Part shown: piece by piece, positions 11,482 through 23,205 of the stretch | Layout of the letters: each line of letters starts with the position of its first letter | How positions within the stretch are numbered: the stretch's first letter is position 1 | DNA from: Bryum argenteum | Taxonomy: Eukaryota; Streptophyta; Bryopsida; Bryales; Bryaceae | NCBI GenBank assembly: GCA_037043015.1 | Contig: CM073330.1 | Span: 12,046,512-12,110,511 of the forward strand | Direction: 5' to 3' | Length of the DNA stretch: 64,000 bases | The notes under the pieces: model-generated | The model's input: the letters and a program-made list of their open reading frames with translations, nothing else | The model's database searches: none | Told to the model about the DNA's origin: nothing | Translations under genes and position numbers: made by a program

Positions 11482-12594
11482 AGGCATGACCCCACCGCTT
11501 CGAGACATGATTCCGAAGCATGGCGCACTTGTGAGCTCAGCACAATCGCCGGAAAACGGAAGATGATCTTCCGTGAGGGCCGGGCAAGAGTGAAGCTCTC
11601 CGGAGGCGCCACCCTCATCTGCTCCAATGCCATGTTCGCCCTGGAGGCAACCCAAAGTCTGATCAACTTTCGCAACCTCCGGGCACATGGAATTCACGTC
11701 CTGACTGCGATCAGGAACGGTGAGGAGATTCTAAACCTGATTCAAGGAGACAAGTGCCTAGCTACTGCACACTGCGGAGCTAACGGCCTCTATGAGATTC
11801 CGATCTCTTGTCTCAATACTAGTCAACACGACCATTCAACATACTCAATTGCCATACCTGACAAGGTTGAACTTTGGCACTCGAGGATGGGCCACCCAAG
11901 AGTGACCATGCTTAGACGGATGATACCTGTTTTAACGGGTCATGAAGTCTGTCTAAGTGATGCCCACAAGCTTGGAGTGTGTGAGGCGTGTGCTCAAGGA
12001 AAGCTTATCCTTAAGCCCTCCGAGTGGAAACTTCCGCAAGAGCTCCCTCCACCACTTCATAGATTTCAGGGGGACGTCTGTGGCCCCATCAATCCTCCAT
12101 CCGGACCTTTCAGGTACTTCCTCATTCTTGTTGATGCTGTTGGGGTCCATTTTGAAGTCTCTTTACTACGCACCTGAAACATTGTCTTTTCTAAGATCCT
12201 AGCATCGTTGATAAGGTTCAAAACCCATTTCCCAGAGTATCCAGTAAAATTCTTGCGCGTGGATAATGCATAAGAATTTAAGTCCCATGTTTTTGAAGAT
12301 TACTGTAAAGCCACTGAAATTACTCTAGCTTACAATGTCCCATATGAGCATTCTCAAAATGGGCTGGCTGAGGCTTTTATAAAGAAAATCCAATTTATAA
12401 GCCGGCCTCTTTTGATCCATGCTCATCTACCTTCATTGTTTTGGTCACATGATGTATTGCATGCTACTGCCTTGCTTAGGTATAGACCTTCCCTACTTCT
12501 TCAACATTCTCCCCTTGAGAGTTTAACTGGTCAACCTCCTAGCGTTGCCCACTTCAGACTCTTCGGATATCGTGTTTGGGTCCGTGTTCCATAG
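11482..12594 (+). pseudogene. copia protease end and integrase, interrupted
   Basis: Same frame as gag. The GAG-pre-integrase motif is seen (LWHSRMGHP, then CEACAQGK), followed by the integrase core (GDVCGPI, VDNA, HSQNGLAEAF) holding the D, D and E positions. Three stops break it: TGA 12175, TAA 12271 and TAG 12592. The TAA falls immediately after the second catalytic Asp motif. The element cannot make integrase without outside supply. Confidence 0.9.
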
Positions 12595-14676
12595 CCTCAA
12601 CGTAAGACTATAGGGTCCCATTACCAAGAGGGCATCTATATAGGATTTGACTCCCCAAGTATAATCCGTTATGTGTGTCTTCAGATAGGCATCCTACGTA
12701 AGGCCCGATTCCAAAATTGTCAATTTGAAGAAAAGGTCTTCCCTTCTCTTATCTCTCCGGGTTCTTCTCAACCCCTTGTTTTCTCTGCTCCTCAAACCTT
12801 CACAATAAATCCAGATCCTATTACTAACCTCACAAACTCAGAAGTTAGGAAACTACTAGATCTCCAAGCCTTAGCTGAAAAGCTTCCAGATGGTTTCAAT
12901 GATTCTTCTCGAATCACTCGAAACCCTCTTCCAGACACTGGTCTATCTTCCATCAAAATCTTACCTAACCAAGATACTGCTCAGTCTTTACCGCTCAAAG
13001 CCAAGAAACCTAGGTTGACAAGTCAGCCTCTAGTCTCTTCTTCTTTTGTATCTAGCTTAGAAGAAGTTACTGACCCCCTTACACTAGAAGAAGCAAAGGC
13101 CAGACCTGACTGGCCCCGCTGGCTTGAAGCCCTTCAGCATGAGTATGCTTCTTTGCGAAAACATCATGTCTTTGGACCGCTTGTGACCAACCTGGACACC
13201 AAGCCAGTTGGCCAAAAATTGATTTTCACAAAGAAAAGAAATGCTCAAGATCAAATTCTCCGCTACAAAGTCCGATTAGTAGCCCAAGGTTTTGCTCAAC
13301 GCCCAAGTATCGATTACACCTCTACTTACTCTCCTGTCATGGATTCTTCTACTTTTCGATATCTCTTAGGAATGGCTGTCCAATACACTTTGGAAACCCA
13401 ACTACTAGATGTAGTAACAACCTATCTATATGGTCCTTTGGACACCGAGCTTTATATCAAGCCACCTCCTGATTTTCTCTCTCAACCTATCCCGACTGAC
13501 ACATCTAAGTCCTACTCCGGTCTCAAACTTCAACGTGCCTTGTACGGCTTGAAGCAAGCTGGTCGAATGTGGTACTTTCATCGACATTCTTTCTTGATAC
13601 AGCATAAATTCCAGCATGACCAGAGTTTGCCTTGTATCTTCATCCTTAGAGAGTCATCTGACTTTGCCATACTGGCCATTTATGTTGATGACATAAACCT
13701 AGTGGGTACCCCGGCAGCATGCAAGAAAGTTGTAAGTCTACTAACATCCCGCTTCGAAATGAAGATGTTAGGGAAAACCTCCTATTGCCTTGGCTTGCAG
13801 ATTGTTCATCTTCCTGATGGCACTATCTTTCTCCATCAAACGAGTTATACTCAGAAGATGTTGAAGAGATTTAAAATGGACAACGTCAGCCCTTTGTCAG
13901 CTCCGATGATTGGCAGAAGTAGCACGAAGGATGATCCCTATCATCCATGTCAAGACAAGGAGGAGGAGTTCACAGATAGGACACACTATCTTTCAGCTAT
14001 CGGCGTCCTATTGTATCTAGCAACATTTACAAGACCTGACATCTCTTTCACTGTGAGTGTATTGGCAAGGCATAGTCAAAATCTCTCCATCAAGCATTGG
14101 CGCGCTGTCAAGCATATGTTCAGATATTTGCGTGGCACTGAAGACTTGGGACTTCACTATACCAAGAGTGAATCATCCGACATCATTGGCTACGCAGATG
14201 CTAGTTACAAATCTGATGTCACCACAGACAAGTCCCAAACTGGCTATATTTTTCTATATAGTAACGCACCTATCTCTTGGAAAACTGTGAAACAGACAGT
14301 GACAGCCAGCTCCACCAGCCACTCGGAGCCGATTGCTTTCCATGAAGCAACCCGAGAAGTTGTCTGGCTTCGCAATCTCCACAGATTGTTGATAACCAAC
14401 TCGGGCCTGAAGACTCCTATCAGCCCAACTATCCTATATGAGGATAATGCAGCATGTGTAGCACAAGTTGGTGCTGGATTTATCAAGAGCGATCGTGTGA
14501 AGCACATTGATCCGCAGATCTTCAGCTACACTCAAGATTTGATGATGAGTGGACAAATCCAAGTGCATAAGATTGAATCCACTCACAATGTTGCTGATCT
14601 TCTGACGAAGGCCTTCCAGCCCACACTCATCGTCGACTTGTACAAGCCGCTGGGATGCGGCTCCTACATGAGTTAA
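12595..14676 (+). pseudogene. copia reverse transcriptase and RNase H
   Basis: Open from after the TAG at 12592 to the stop at 14674-14676. The integrase C-terminal part (GIYIGFDSPSIIRYV) leads into RT with RLVAQGFAQRPSIDY, LLDVVTTYLYG and the catalytic YVDD at 13681-13692. RNase H follows, with YADASYKSD, SHSEPIAFHEA, LYEDNAAC and a VADLLTKAF end. Catalytic residues of RT and RNase H look intact. It has no start of its own and would normally come from the gag-pol polyprotein. Confidence 0.92.
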
Positions 14677-15444
14677 GCTATATACACTCTTTTCAACACT
14701 TTGAGCTTTTCCTATGAGATAGGTTTTTACTCAAAGGTAGTTTTTAACGAGGTATCTAGTGGGTGATGGTCTGGTTGGGGTACCCAAAAAGGTTGTCCCA
14801 TGAACAATTGCACTCTATGCTGGTGTGACAAACATATCCATTTTTAAACTGTAATACAATAAGACTACATTAGATGTGGTTTTAGTTGTCTATACTTATA
14901 ATGTATCAAGAAAAAAATTTTAAAATTAAAAAAAATATTTTGAAGTGATTTTATTTGATTTTTTAGTTGAAAAAGTAAGTCATGTCCCAATAACCTAAAA
15001 TCCATAGAATCAAGCAAATGGAATATCAACCATTTTTATTTTAATATAATTTTTGAATATGACCTACATCTTCTTGTATAGAATACAAAAGAATTTATTT
15101 AATAATAAAAAAATTAATTCATTGTGCACTATAATGCCTGCAAATCCCCAAATTCAACACTTTTCCCTCATCTATGAATGGATCCAAAAAAAATAAAAAA
15201 TCTAAAAGGAAATCTATAGGCATATATACTTTGATTTCAGTGAGGTGCATGATATTTTATTTTCTATTTTAGGGTCTTTTTACTTGATTAAAATGACTAA
15301 ATTAGACAAACTTTGGAGGTTTTCAATAAAAATAACCTAATTAGTGTGTCCAAAAAGTGATACCCCAAGCTTACCATTGCACTAGTGTTTGAGGAGGAGT
15401 ATATAGGCACAAACACTAGTATAGTAACTTCAGTATTCGAGGAG
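14677..15444 (+). other. copia 3' internal non-coding region
   Basis: AT-rich, no frame of note. A short purine tract (GAGGAG, 15439-15444) directly precedes the 3' LTR and is the likely but weak polypurine tract. This untranslated 3' part is long (about 770 bp). Confidence 0.6.
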
Positions 15445-15669
15445 TGTTGTAAATAGAATGTTCTACTCCTACTATAAGTTACTATACTATTAGTTAGTTA
15501 GTGCATGTAATAAGCACCAACCACTGTCTGTGAGTTGGTGCATGAGATTAGCCTATCCTTTAACAAGGAGTTACAATAGCAAGTTAAACTATAGTTACCT
15601 TCTATATAAAGCTACAGGAGAGCTAGCCTCTCCTCACTTCTTTCCTGTCAATCTCTCTTGCACACAACA
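15445..15669 (+). repeat. copia 3' LTR
   Basis: 225 bp, same ends as the 5' LTR, followed by the target duplication GAAAT at 15670-15674. About six substitutions relative to the 5' copy. Confidence 0.95.
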
Positions 15670-15674
15670 GAAAT

Positions 15675-16475
15675 GATGAACAATATTTTTTTCTCACAGG
15701 TCTAAACTTGGTGGTATCTTACACTAGTGATTGACTCAACTAGCTACTGGACCAAGGAGAATGTATGTATGAATATTAACTCTCAATACATTTATTGCAC
15801 GGTTAGTTTGTTGAAACTCAATATACAAGGAGGCTTTTGCAATAGAAACGGCACATGAAAAATTATTCGATTGAAAATCGAAATACTAGATTCATGCATT
15901 GGGACCTTCATTAGAATTAGTTTATCGTATGGAAATTTTCACAAACTCTACAAGCTTTGATTATTTTAATTTTTTTATACGGTACAAGTAAATTACTATC
16001 AACTTTCTTTGATAAGCAATATTTTTTTTCTATTTATTATGATTTACCCTATATTGATGTTAGTTTTAATAAGGATGATTATCTCACCACACCACCCTCC
16101 CAAAGCATTCTCTTTTCTTCTAGAAGAACAAAGCCATAATTGTTCTTTGTTATTGTACGCTCATTCAAGTACAAAGAAGATCGTACATCAAAGAAGTTCG
16201 TACATCAAGGAGCACACTATTTAATACTCCACACTAAATCATGTACCTGCCGAATCTCTCCGTTACTCACAGTGCAAGATTCAGGTCCCACTCAAAAACC
16301 TCATAGCATTCACATCCACAAAGTTGCAATAGTATTGAAAATTGAATGGTTCGCTGTTTATTCATGAAAAACGCAAACCTGTGCACACGATTCCTTGGGA
16401 ATCACTGAGCTCTGCACACTGTAATTGTAAGAGAGAGCATTCACCAATTGGTAGAATGCACAACTAAAAACTACT
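15675..16475. other. AT-rich spacer and 3' flank of the subtilase gene
   Basis: No gene or clear repeat is seen. The right part probably contains the subtilase 3' UTR on the minus strand. Confidence 0.4.
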
Positions 16476-18779
16476 CTATGTTAAGATGTCGTAGGCCATG
16501 ACAGGGCTTCTTACACTATGGACACCATCGGACCAAACAAGGCTGCCAACAGAAAACGCCGGAGCATTGGCCACGGTACTCACCGGAGTGATAGTGAGAA
16601 CAAACCTCTGAACAAGCGCTGTCGGTGAGAAACTCAGAGTCGGAGGATCGACAGTCACCGAGAATCCTTCTGGTGCTACCACAGTCGCCGTGTAATTGGA
16701 AGTCTGAGAAGACACGGTCGTGACGAAGCGTTGGAAAGTGATCGGGGCCTTGACTCCCAGCGGGAAGACGGCCGTGAACGATGGCAAGTTCAAGTCTTCG
16801 ATGCGTTGGCTCGGCGGGCAGGTGAAGGGCATGGGTTCGTAGACTGCGATCTGAGCAGTTGTGTAACCCAGTGCACAGAGAAAGTTGAAGTAATCTGTCG
16901 GGCCCATGTCGTAGACCAGTCCTGGATTCATCGCCAGCTCCGGGCGCGCTAGTCCCGAGCCCATCTCCCATGGTGACGCCGTGTTAGAGCGCTCCGCGGT
17001 GGTGATGGTTGCACCCGATGTGTCTTGTGGGGTCGCGGTCGTCATGAGCGCGGATTTGATGGCGGCCGGGCTCCAGTTGGGGTGGACGGATTTCAGCAGG
17101 GACGCGAGTCCACTGATGTGAGGGCACGCCATCGAAGTTCCGGACATGAAGGCGAACTGCTCGGTTCTGATCCCGGCTGCGAGAATGTCCACTCCCGGTG
17201 CTGAGATGTCTGGTTTCATCCACTGCCCGTCGGACATGACGGCGAGCGGACCACGAGCGGAGAATTTCGCAACCATGGGTGCCGGTTTCACGCCGAGCAA
17301 GGTTGTTGCTGGGAGGATTCTCGCCATGGGGTTCGCGGCGGCCACGTAGTAGGCCATGATCGCTGTCCGCGCGGCGTTTCCAACGAAGGTGACCGGATAG
17401 TCACCTGTTGGGCCTGGAAGTTGGAGCCCCTCGTCGCCTGGGAGTTTGTTTGCGATGATTAGACCCCCCGCGCCTGCGTTCAGAAGCTCGTAGGGGCTCG
17501 CATCTGGATCGTCGTCGCAGAGCACGATCTTGCCGGCGATGAGAGTGGGGTTGAGATACTGAGATGATAGGCAGATGCTCGCATTGAGTGCGTCGGCTGT
17601 GGTGATCGCAGCGTCGCCCGCGTAGATTAGTGGGTATGAGGCGTTGCCATTCACGCCGCTTGGAGCGAAGACGGAGCGGCCAGGATGGAGCTTGCCATCG
17701 CCAAGCTGCACGGAGGAATCGATAGCCCGGTCTTGCGTCGTGGCGCCCACGGTCGTCACCCAGGGCGCGGCGTGATTAATTGTGTAAACCTCTGGACCAG
17801 CGTTTCCCGCCGCGGCAGAGAAGAAGATCCCTTGCTTCATTGCGTTGTAGGCCGCGATTGCGAACGGATCATTAGCAAGTGGCTCGGTTAGGCTAAACCC
17901 AGAGACGGAAAACGAGATGATGTCCACCCCATCGGCCACCGCTTTGTCGATAGCCGCAACGATGTCGCTGGTCGAACCCTCCCCCCTGTCTCGCCACAGC
18001 GCTTTGTAAGCAGCAATTCTAGCTCTCGGCGCCATCCCGGTGGCCGTCCCGGGCGCGAGGTTATTGTACGCGAATGCTGGCGTCACCGGACTCCCCGCGG
18101 CCGTGGAAGCACAATGCGTCCCATGGCCACCCCAATCCCTCACAGACAAGTACTCAACAGTCTCGTTGATGGGACCGAAGTCAGCCACGTTACCTTGGTA
18201 GAAGTACCTGGCACCGATGAGCTTCTTGTTGCAATGTTGCGACACGTTGAATGCATAGCCCGGTTCGCAAGCGCCCTTCCACCGAGCGGGGATCGGACCC
18301 ATACCAACATCGCTGAAGCTCGCGCGCTCAGGCCAGATTCCGGAATCGACCACGCCGATGATCACATCTTCCCCGAGCCGGCTCTCGTTCCAGAGACGGG
18401 CAGTCGCCGCGGTGAGGCCCAGAAAGTTCGGTGTGTTCGTGGTGGACGCTGTGTGTATCCTATTCGGGTACACTGCCAATACTCCCGGAGTACTACTCTT
18501 CATGTGCTCCGCTTGCTCGGGGGTCATGCGAGCTGCAAATCCGTTGAAAGCCTTGTCGTAGACGTGATGCATACATTCCGATCCTTCGGTCCCGTCGGGG
18601 TGCGCATCCTTCGCTCCTTGCATGAGCTCAGTGTACCACGCTCCCTTCGCCATCACATCGTTGTGGGAAACATTGTGCGCCATGTGCACAATGTACACCT
18701 TGCTGGAAACTGGCTCACCAGTTGCCGCAACTAGCAACATGAGCACCACCGCCACTCGAGCCACCCCCATCGCTGCCAT
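16476..18779 (-). CDS. secreted subtilisin-like serine protease (plant SBT, S8 family)
   Basis: Intact 767-residue intronless frame. Signal peptide about 1-26 (VARVAVVLMLLVAATG), I9 inhibitor prodomain about 27-117, S8 catalytic domain with Asp145 (VVDSGIWPE), His219 (GGHGTHCAS), oxyanion Asn326 (AAAGNAGP) and Ser549 (SGTSMACPH). A PA insert (about 385-480) lies between His and Ser, and a fibronectin-III-like domain ends the protein. Length matches plant SBTs (about 740-780). Such enzymes act in the cell wall or apoplast after removing their prodomain. The gene is clearly more GC-rich than the flanking DNA. Several NXS/T sites suggest glycosylation. Subfamily is not assigned. Confidence 0.96.
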   Translation of the reverse strand: MAAMGVARVAVVLMLLVAATGEPVSSKVYIVHMAHNVSHNDVMAKGAWYTELMQGAKDAHPDGTEGSECMHHVYDKAFNGFAARMTPEQAEHMKSSTPGVLAVYPNRIHTASTTNTPNFLGLTAATARLWNESRLGEDVIIGVVDSGIWPERASFSDVGMGPIPARWKGACEPGYAFNVSQHCNKKLIGARYFYQGNVADFGPINETVEYLSVRDWGGHGTHCASTAAGSPVTPAFAYNNLAPGTATGMAPRARIAAYKALWRDRGEGSTSDIVAAIDKAVADGVDIISFSVSGFSLTEPLANDPFAIAAYNAMKQGIFFSAAAGNAGPEVYTINHAAPWVTTVGATTQDRAIDSSVQLGDGKLHPGRSVFAPSGVNGNASYPLIYAGDAAITTADALNASICLSSQYLNPTLIAGKIVLCDDDPDASPYELLNAGAGGLIIANKLPGDEGLQLPGPTGDYPVTFVGNAARTAIMAYYVAAANPMARILPATTLLGVKPAPMVAKFSARGPLAVMSDGQWMKPDISAPGVDILAAGIRTEQFAFMSGTSMACPHISGLASLLKSVHPNWSPAAIKSALMTTATPQDTSGATITTAERSNTASPWEMGSGLARPELAMNPGLVYDMGPTDYFNFLCALGYTTAQIAVYEPMPFTCPPSQRIEDLNLPSFTAVFPLGVKAPITFQRFVTTVSSQTSNYTATVVAPEGFSVTVDPPTLSFSPTALVQRFVLTITPVSTVANAPAFSVGSLVWSDGVHSVRSPVMAYDILT

Positions 18780-20172
18780 CGATCCCCTGCAAGCTAGCTA
18801 CAAGCCAAAAACAACTCTTCAAAAACTCAAGTTCCCCAGCCTCTACTTACTCATTTGAAGCACAAGCTCAGTGTTTTATGTTTCCACCGAGCTTCCTGGC
18901 TCTCCGCGTTGCCGACTCCAATCAAGTACAGACTACAAATTGCACCTGCGTAGAAGATTCTCTCATCCGGTCACAACGCCGTCGGCTTTGTCAGAGCACT
19001 GAAAGTCAACGTAGGGAGCCACCCTCGTGCACATTGAAAACGTCAATTCAAATTGATGCTACTGTGCAGGATTTCAAAACGATGAACATTATGCTCGGTA
19101 TATAAATCACTGGTCTGGTCAAATGGTGCTACTGTTTATAAAACGGTAATGGAGCATATGCTTATGCTGGGACTAATCCATCCTGAAATTCTCAAATTTT
19201 GGAGGAGGCTACTAAAACAGCGCCTCCTAGTTTCTAGTGTATAAGAGCCCATTCCCATGTAAGACCTATCCCCGTAATTCCACTGTAGTAGAAGTCCTTG
19301 GGTCACTGTCAAGGGAAGATTCGGAAGGGCCATTCACATGTGTTCCCTTAAACTCCAAATTTGAAGTCCTCCATTTGAGGGAATAGTGGTCCTCCATTTG
19401 AGGGAATAGTGGTCCTCCATTTGAGAAAGCACTCTTCATCCTCAAAAAAGCAGAGACAAGAAGATAAAGCCTTCAAATTTGTATTACGAATTCTAATTTT
19501 ATTTCAATGGCTTTGCCACCTCCCCTTAGCATCTTACTACCGGTATTCCTGCAAAACTAACTACACTCCTGGTTGGGTTGCAATAGCCTGTTTTTTGAAG
19601 ACCCTCACAATTTTACCAGGACGAGTCTCACATGGAGATAGGCCCTCACTCAGCCCTTGAAATTCCATAGAGAACTTGGCGGCGTTGACCTCGTTTTCCA
19701 GACAAAAACTTCATTTGAAAGATGGCTTCCAGGAGGTCAAAAAACAGATTGAATGTATTGAGCGGCAAGTTACATGAGTCGGTGAGAAAGATCAACTCAC
19801 CTGTCGGTCAGGGGGAAATGCCATTTGCAGGTTTTACTTGTCGGTAAAGTGTGGATGTAAAGTCAGGTCCGTCCCACTTGCCGGCTTGCCGCGTATTGTT
19901 AGCCCAAAATTAGTACGAATGGGATGAGAGCGCATCAAGCGAGACAGACTTGTTCATAATGAGTCCTCCTGGAATGGCGGAAGCACCCATTTGCGACTAC
20001 TGTACCTTAGGCCCCTCCGCCCCTATTCTACACTCTTGCCCCCATCGTACTGCTCTCACCAGCTCAGTTTCCAGGAAAAGCTGCATTCAAGAACTCCAAT
20101 TCAAGTGGGAGCTTCCAATTTATTTTATTCAAACCAATGAATGTGATATCAATTGAAAAAGTAAATCTGTTC
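18780..20172. other. upstream region of the subtilase gene
   Basis: Should contain the promoter (minus strand), but no decisive element was found. It includes a 23-bp unit (CCTCCATTTGAGGGAATAGT plus GGT) repeated about 2.5 times at 19368-19424. No other gene is supported. Confidence 0.4.
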
Positions 20173-20174
20173 TA

Positions 20175-20472
20175 AGGTAGACAATGCTAAATCCGTGCAT
20201 CTCCTTAAACCCACCCACTCCAGATTCTTGCCTACTTTCTAGATTTCATGCAGAAGAATGTACCTCACATGAGCATGTGAACGGTTTTAGGTAATGCGGT
20301 ATTTGTCACTTTTGAATTTTTTTATTTATTTTTATAAGTGCTTAAAAAATACCACAAAATATGGAAACTTCTTCATTTTTTCATATTTATAATTGAAAAA
20401 TATTGATCCACATATTCTAACTTTCCAATTGTAGTGTAGTCCTTAAATGCACGGATTTAGCATGGTCTACCT
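20175..20472. mobile_element. MITE family A, copy 1 (TA target)
   Basis: Terminal inverted repeats of about 26 bp beginning AGGTAGACAATGCTAAATCC; the right end reads GGATTTAGCATGGTCTACCT. Flanked by TA on both sides (20173-20174, 20473-20474). A second copy lies at 22192-22494. TA duplication suggests a Tc1/mariner (Stowaway-like) relationship, but the ends are not the classic Stowaway CTCCCTCC. Confidence 0.85.
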
Positions 20473-20587
20473 TACAGCAGAACCACTGCATCAAGAATTG
20501 ACTACACTAACTAAAGTGAAATAATGGAGAAAACGCGTATTTTTTTATGATGAGAATATTCAAATTAACAATTCAATAACAACTAAG

Positions 20588-20880
20588 CTTGAGTCGAACT
20601 AAATGTACCCAGAGATTGGGTAGTACTTCACTCAAACTGGACAAAACAACCAATTGTAAGCATTTCCAAATGGTCATAACTTACTCAAATTTTGTTTGAA
20701 TTTGGCATATGAGGTGCTTTTTGACATTTACTCTTTCTGGGGATGTCTAAAAACACCTCATGTGCTGCATTTGGACAAAATTTGAGTAAGATATGGCCAT
20801 TTTAAAATGCCAACGATTGGTTGTTTTGTCCAATTCCAGTGAAGCACCCATTTTGTGGGTACATTAAGCTAGACTCAGAC
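20588..20880. mobile_element. foldback element, arms about 130 bp
   Basis: The left arm (AATGTACCC, then GGACAAAACAACCAAT, then CTCAAATTTTG) returns inverted on the right side. The core around ATGAGGTGYTTTTTGACAT is also present in the unrelated-looking foldback at 41170-41507. No target duplication is clear. Confidence 0.7.
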
Positions 20881-21209
20881 CTAAAATATATTTTTTCAAA
20901 ATCATTGAATATTCCAATTCTAACCAGATAAGTGTTAGAGAGAGATGAGGAATGGGAGGCACTTCCAAATTGATAAATCACATTAAAAAAATTGAATTAA
21001 GAAAGGGATTGTTCGTTTTATTACATTTTATTACTTTTATCTCACCATTCATAATATTAACTAGTTAGAATTGACTACATTGAAGTCAATTGAGTTTACT
21101 AAGGATTGTTTGCTCCGAATGAGGTTACTAAACATGTTAGCCATCCTTTAAACTTATAATCCCATAAAAAGATCAGATACCCTTTATAATAAAAATAAAA
21201 ATAAAAACT

Positions 21210-21437
21210 TCCTCTACAAGGTTATGTACAAGCCCAACCTACCTACCACAATCCTTTCAAAGCACAAAATCACTCATACAAATTGTGATTTGAATTCTAA
21301 AATTTCTCTTTTTGAATGCATCACAAGAAGGTGACCGGTTTGACGTCAAAATATAAGTGAAAAGTTGAGTACATTGAGAGCTACAAAGGAGGTTCTGTTG
21401 GAAAAGGACCCCTCGGGTCACCTTAGACGTTTAAGGG
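21210..21437. mobile_element. fragment of the TTAA-element 'j' type
   Basis: About 230 bp nearly colinear with 51490-51717, the right part of the large element j, ending GACGTTTAAGGG followed by TTAG instead of TTAA. The left half is missing, so this is a truncated or decayed copy. Confidence 0.65.
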
Positions 21438-21613
21438 TTAGCATCCCATGGAAAAAACTTGTTAGCCGGTTGATTCTTGAAACACCAACTAAAAACCGAT
21501 GAAAATTTCTATTATCAATATAAAATGAGACAATTGCGGGGATAGTTTCACGTGATTGGATAAGAAAACTATAGGATATTAGGATGAAATTATTTCCTGA
21601 ACCCTGGCACGGT

Positions 21614-21831
21614 GGGGTAAGCGTTCGTAGCAGCTACCAAGGAGGATGGAGGAGGGGTAATGAGCCCCCTAATTTTTGGATGTATAGGCGTTAAATGTCA
21701 GGAAGTATACTGCCAAGGGTAACTTGGGGTCGCAGACCTCAAATTTGAATTCAAAATTATCAAAAACGGCCTTGGAAGGTCCCCACGGATTCTAGGGTGC
21801 CTCCTTGGTAGCTACCACGAACCATTGCCCC
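21614..21831. mobile_element. MITE family B, copy 1
   Basis: 218 bp with inverted ends GGGGTAAGCGTTCGTAGCAG and (right end, reversed) GGGGCAATGGTTCGTGGTAG, both followed by CTACCAAGGAG. A copy of identical length lies inverted at 31841-32058. The target duplication is not visible at this copy. Confidence 0.8.
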
Positions 21832-22191
21832 AAATATATCAACATGTACACCCATATTGGCAACTTACACCCACGAGGCGTTGACAACACGAGAAATTCG
21901 AAAAGGTGACCTCTCCTTGAGCCGAACTCTTAGGATGGCTTAGCTTGGACTAGCTGGCATGTTCATGAACATCCTACGTTGACTTGCATTTTGGATGAAT
22001 ATCGTTGTCATTTTGGATGAAAAGTGTTGACTTCATCCGGAGAGCACGCCGATGAAGGTGGAATGCAGGTGATTTACTGTGGCCTAAATTAGAGTGTCTG
22101 TATAGTACGATGCACGTACTTGAGTACAGTAGTAATGATCTTTCGGGTACTGTACATTGTTATACAGTCTTGTAGAATATAATCCTGATTA

Positions 22192-22494
22192 AAGTAGACA
22201 ATGCTAAATCCGTGCATCTCCTTAAACCACTCACTCTATATTCTTGCCTACTTTCTAGATTTCATGATGAAGAATGTACCTCATGTGCACATGGAGCATG
22301 TGAACGGTTTTAGGTGATGCGGTATTTGTCACTTCTGAATTTTTTATTTATTTTTATAAGTGCTTAAAAAATATCACAAAATATGGAAACTTCTTCATTT
22401 TTTCATATTTATAATTGAAAAATATTGATCCACATATTCCAACTTTCCAATTGTAGTGTGGTCCTTAAATGCACGGATTCAACATGGTCTACCT
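22192..22494. mobile_element. MITE family A, copy 2 (TA target)
   Basis: Same orientation and about 90% like copy 1 by eye; flanked by TA (22190-22191, 22495-22496). A few extra bases occur in the ATGTGCACATGGAGCATGTG stretch, otherwise colinear. Confidence 0.85.
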
Positions 22495-22613
22495 TAGTTA
22501 TTGATTGATTTTTAACCCCTAAAATAAGAAGTTCTACAGTGACCTACAAGAAGGGCTATGTCTGATATATGTGAACAAATATATTTTGGATTCTGTTTTG
22601 GGAAATCCAACTG

Positions 22614-22770
22614 TAGGATCTTGTTTACAATTGTCTAATTAGTCTTCCAACTAATTTTCGAATTTAGGACCTTGCTTACAAGCGTCTAATTGGTCTTCCT
22701 ACCAACTTTTATCAAATTTAGGATCTTACTTTACAAGTGTCTATTAGTCTTCTGATCAAAATTTCACTTG
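22614..22770. repeat. tandem repeat, about 54-bp unit, 3 copies
   Basis: Unit starts TTAGGATCTTGTTTACAATT and contains GTCTAATTAGTCTTCC; copies start near 22614, 22667 and 22721 and have diverged. No coding potential. Confidence 0.65.
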
Positions 22771-23060
22771 ACAAAGCTTGAGAATTATTCAGTTGAAATT
22801 TTAGTTCTTAGCAAAAACAACATATCTTTTTTAAGCAAATTGATTTTTGAATTTAGGGGTTAATGAAATACTATTAGGTAGCAAGAATGATAATGATGTA
22901 TTACATTCTAGTTGATTTCAAATTCGCTACAGAATTCAACCTGTTATGTTTTAAAATGGGACATGGTTTAATATCAATGTTGGTGATTTTGAAGTCACTA
23001 CAATATCCAATAACGCCATTCCACTCATTGGGCTTCAAAGAGCTTTTTTATGTTCTACTA

Positions 23061-23061
23061 G

Positions 23062-23093
<32 letters not shown>

Positions 23094-23160
23094 AAAAAAA
23101 ATAAAAAAATTAAAAAGAAAGAAAAGAAAAGAAAGAAAGAAAGAAAAGAAAAGAAAAGAG
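23061..23160. repeat. (TA)n and A/G-rich microsatellite
   Basis: About 14 TA units (23061-23089) followed by an AAAGAAAG-type purine tract to about 23160. Confidence 0.9.
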
Positions 23161-23205
23161 AAATTCAATAATTTACAGGTAAGGTCTGATGGGTGAGCTC
23201 CTTAT

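Larger units (their letters stand above)
9648..15669 (+). mobile_element. Ty1/copia LTR retrotransposon, full-length but coding-defective
   Basis: Two 225-bp LTRs (TGTTGT...ACAACA) bound an internal region with order gag, protease, integrase, reverse transcriptase, RNase H, which defines copia. The target duplication GAAAT is at 9643-9647 and 15670-15674. The LTRs differ at about 6 of 225 positions by eye (about 2.7%), so the insertion is fairly young. All coding domains lie in one frame with no frameshift but four stops (11479, 12175, 12271, 12592). Confidence 0.96.
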
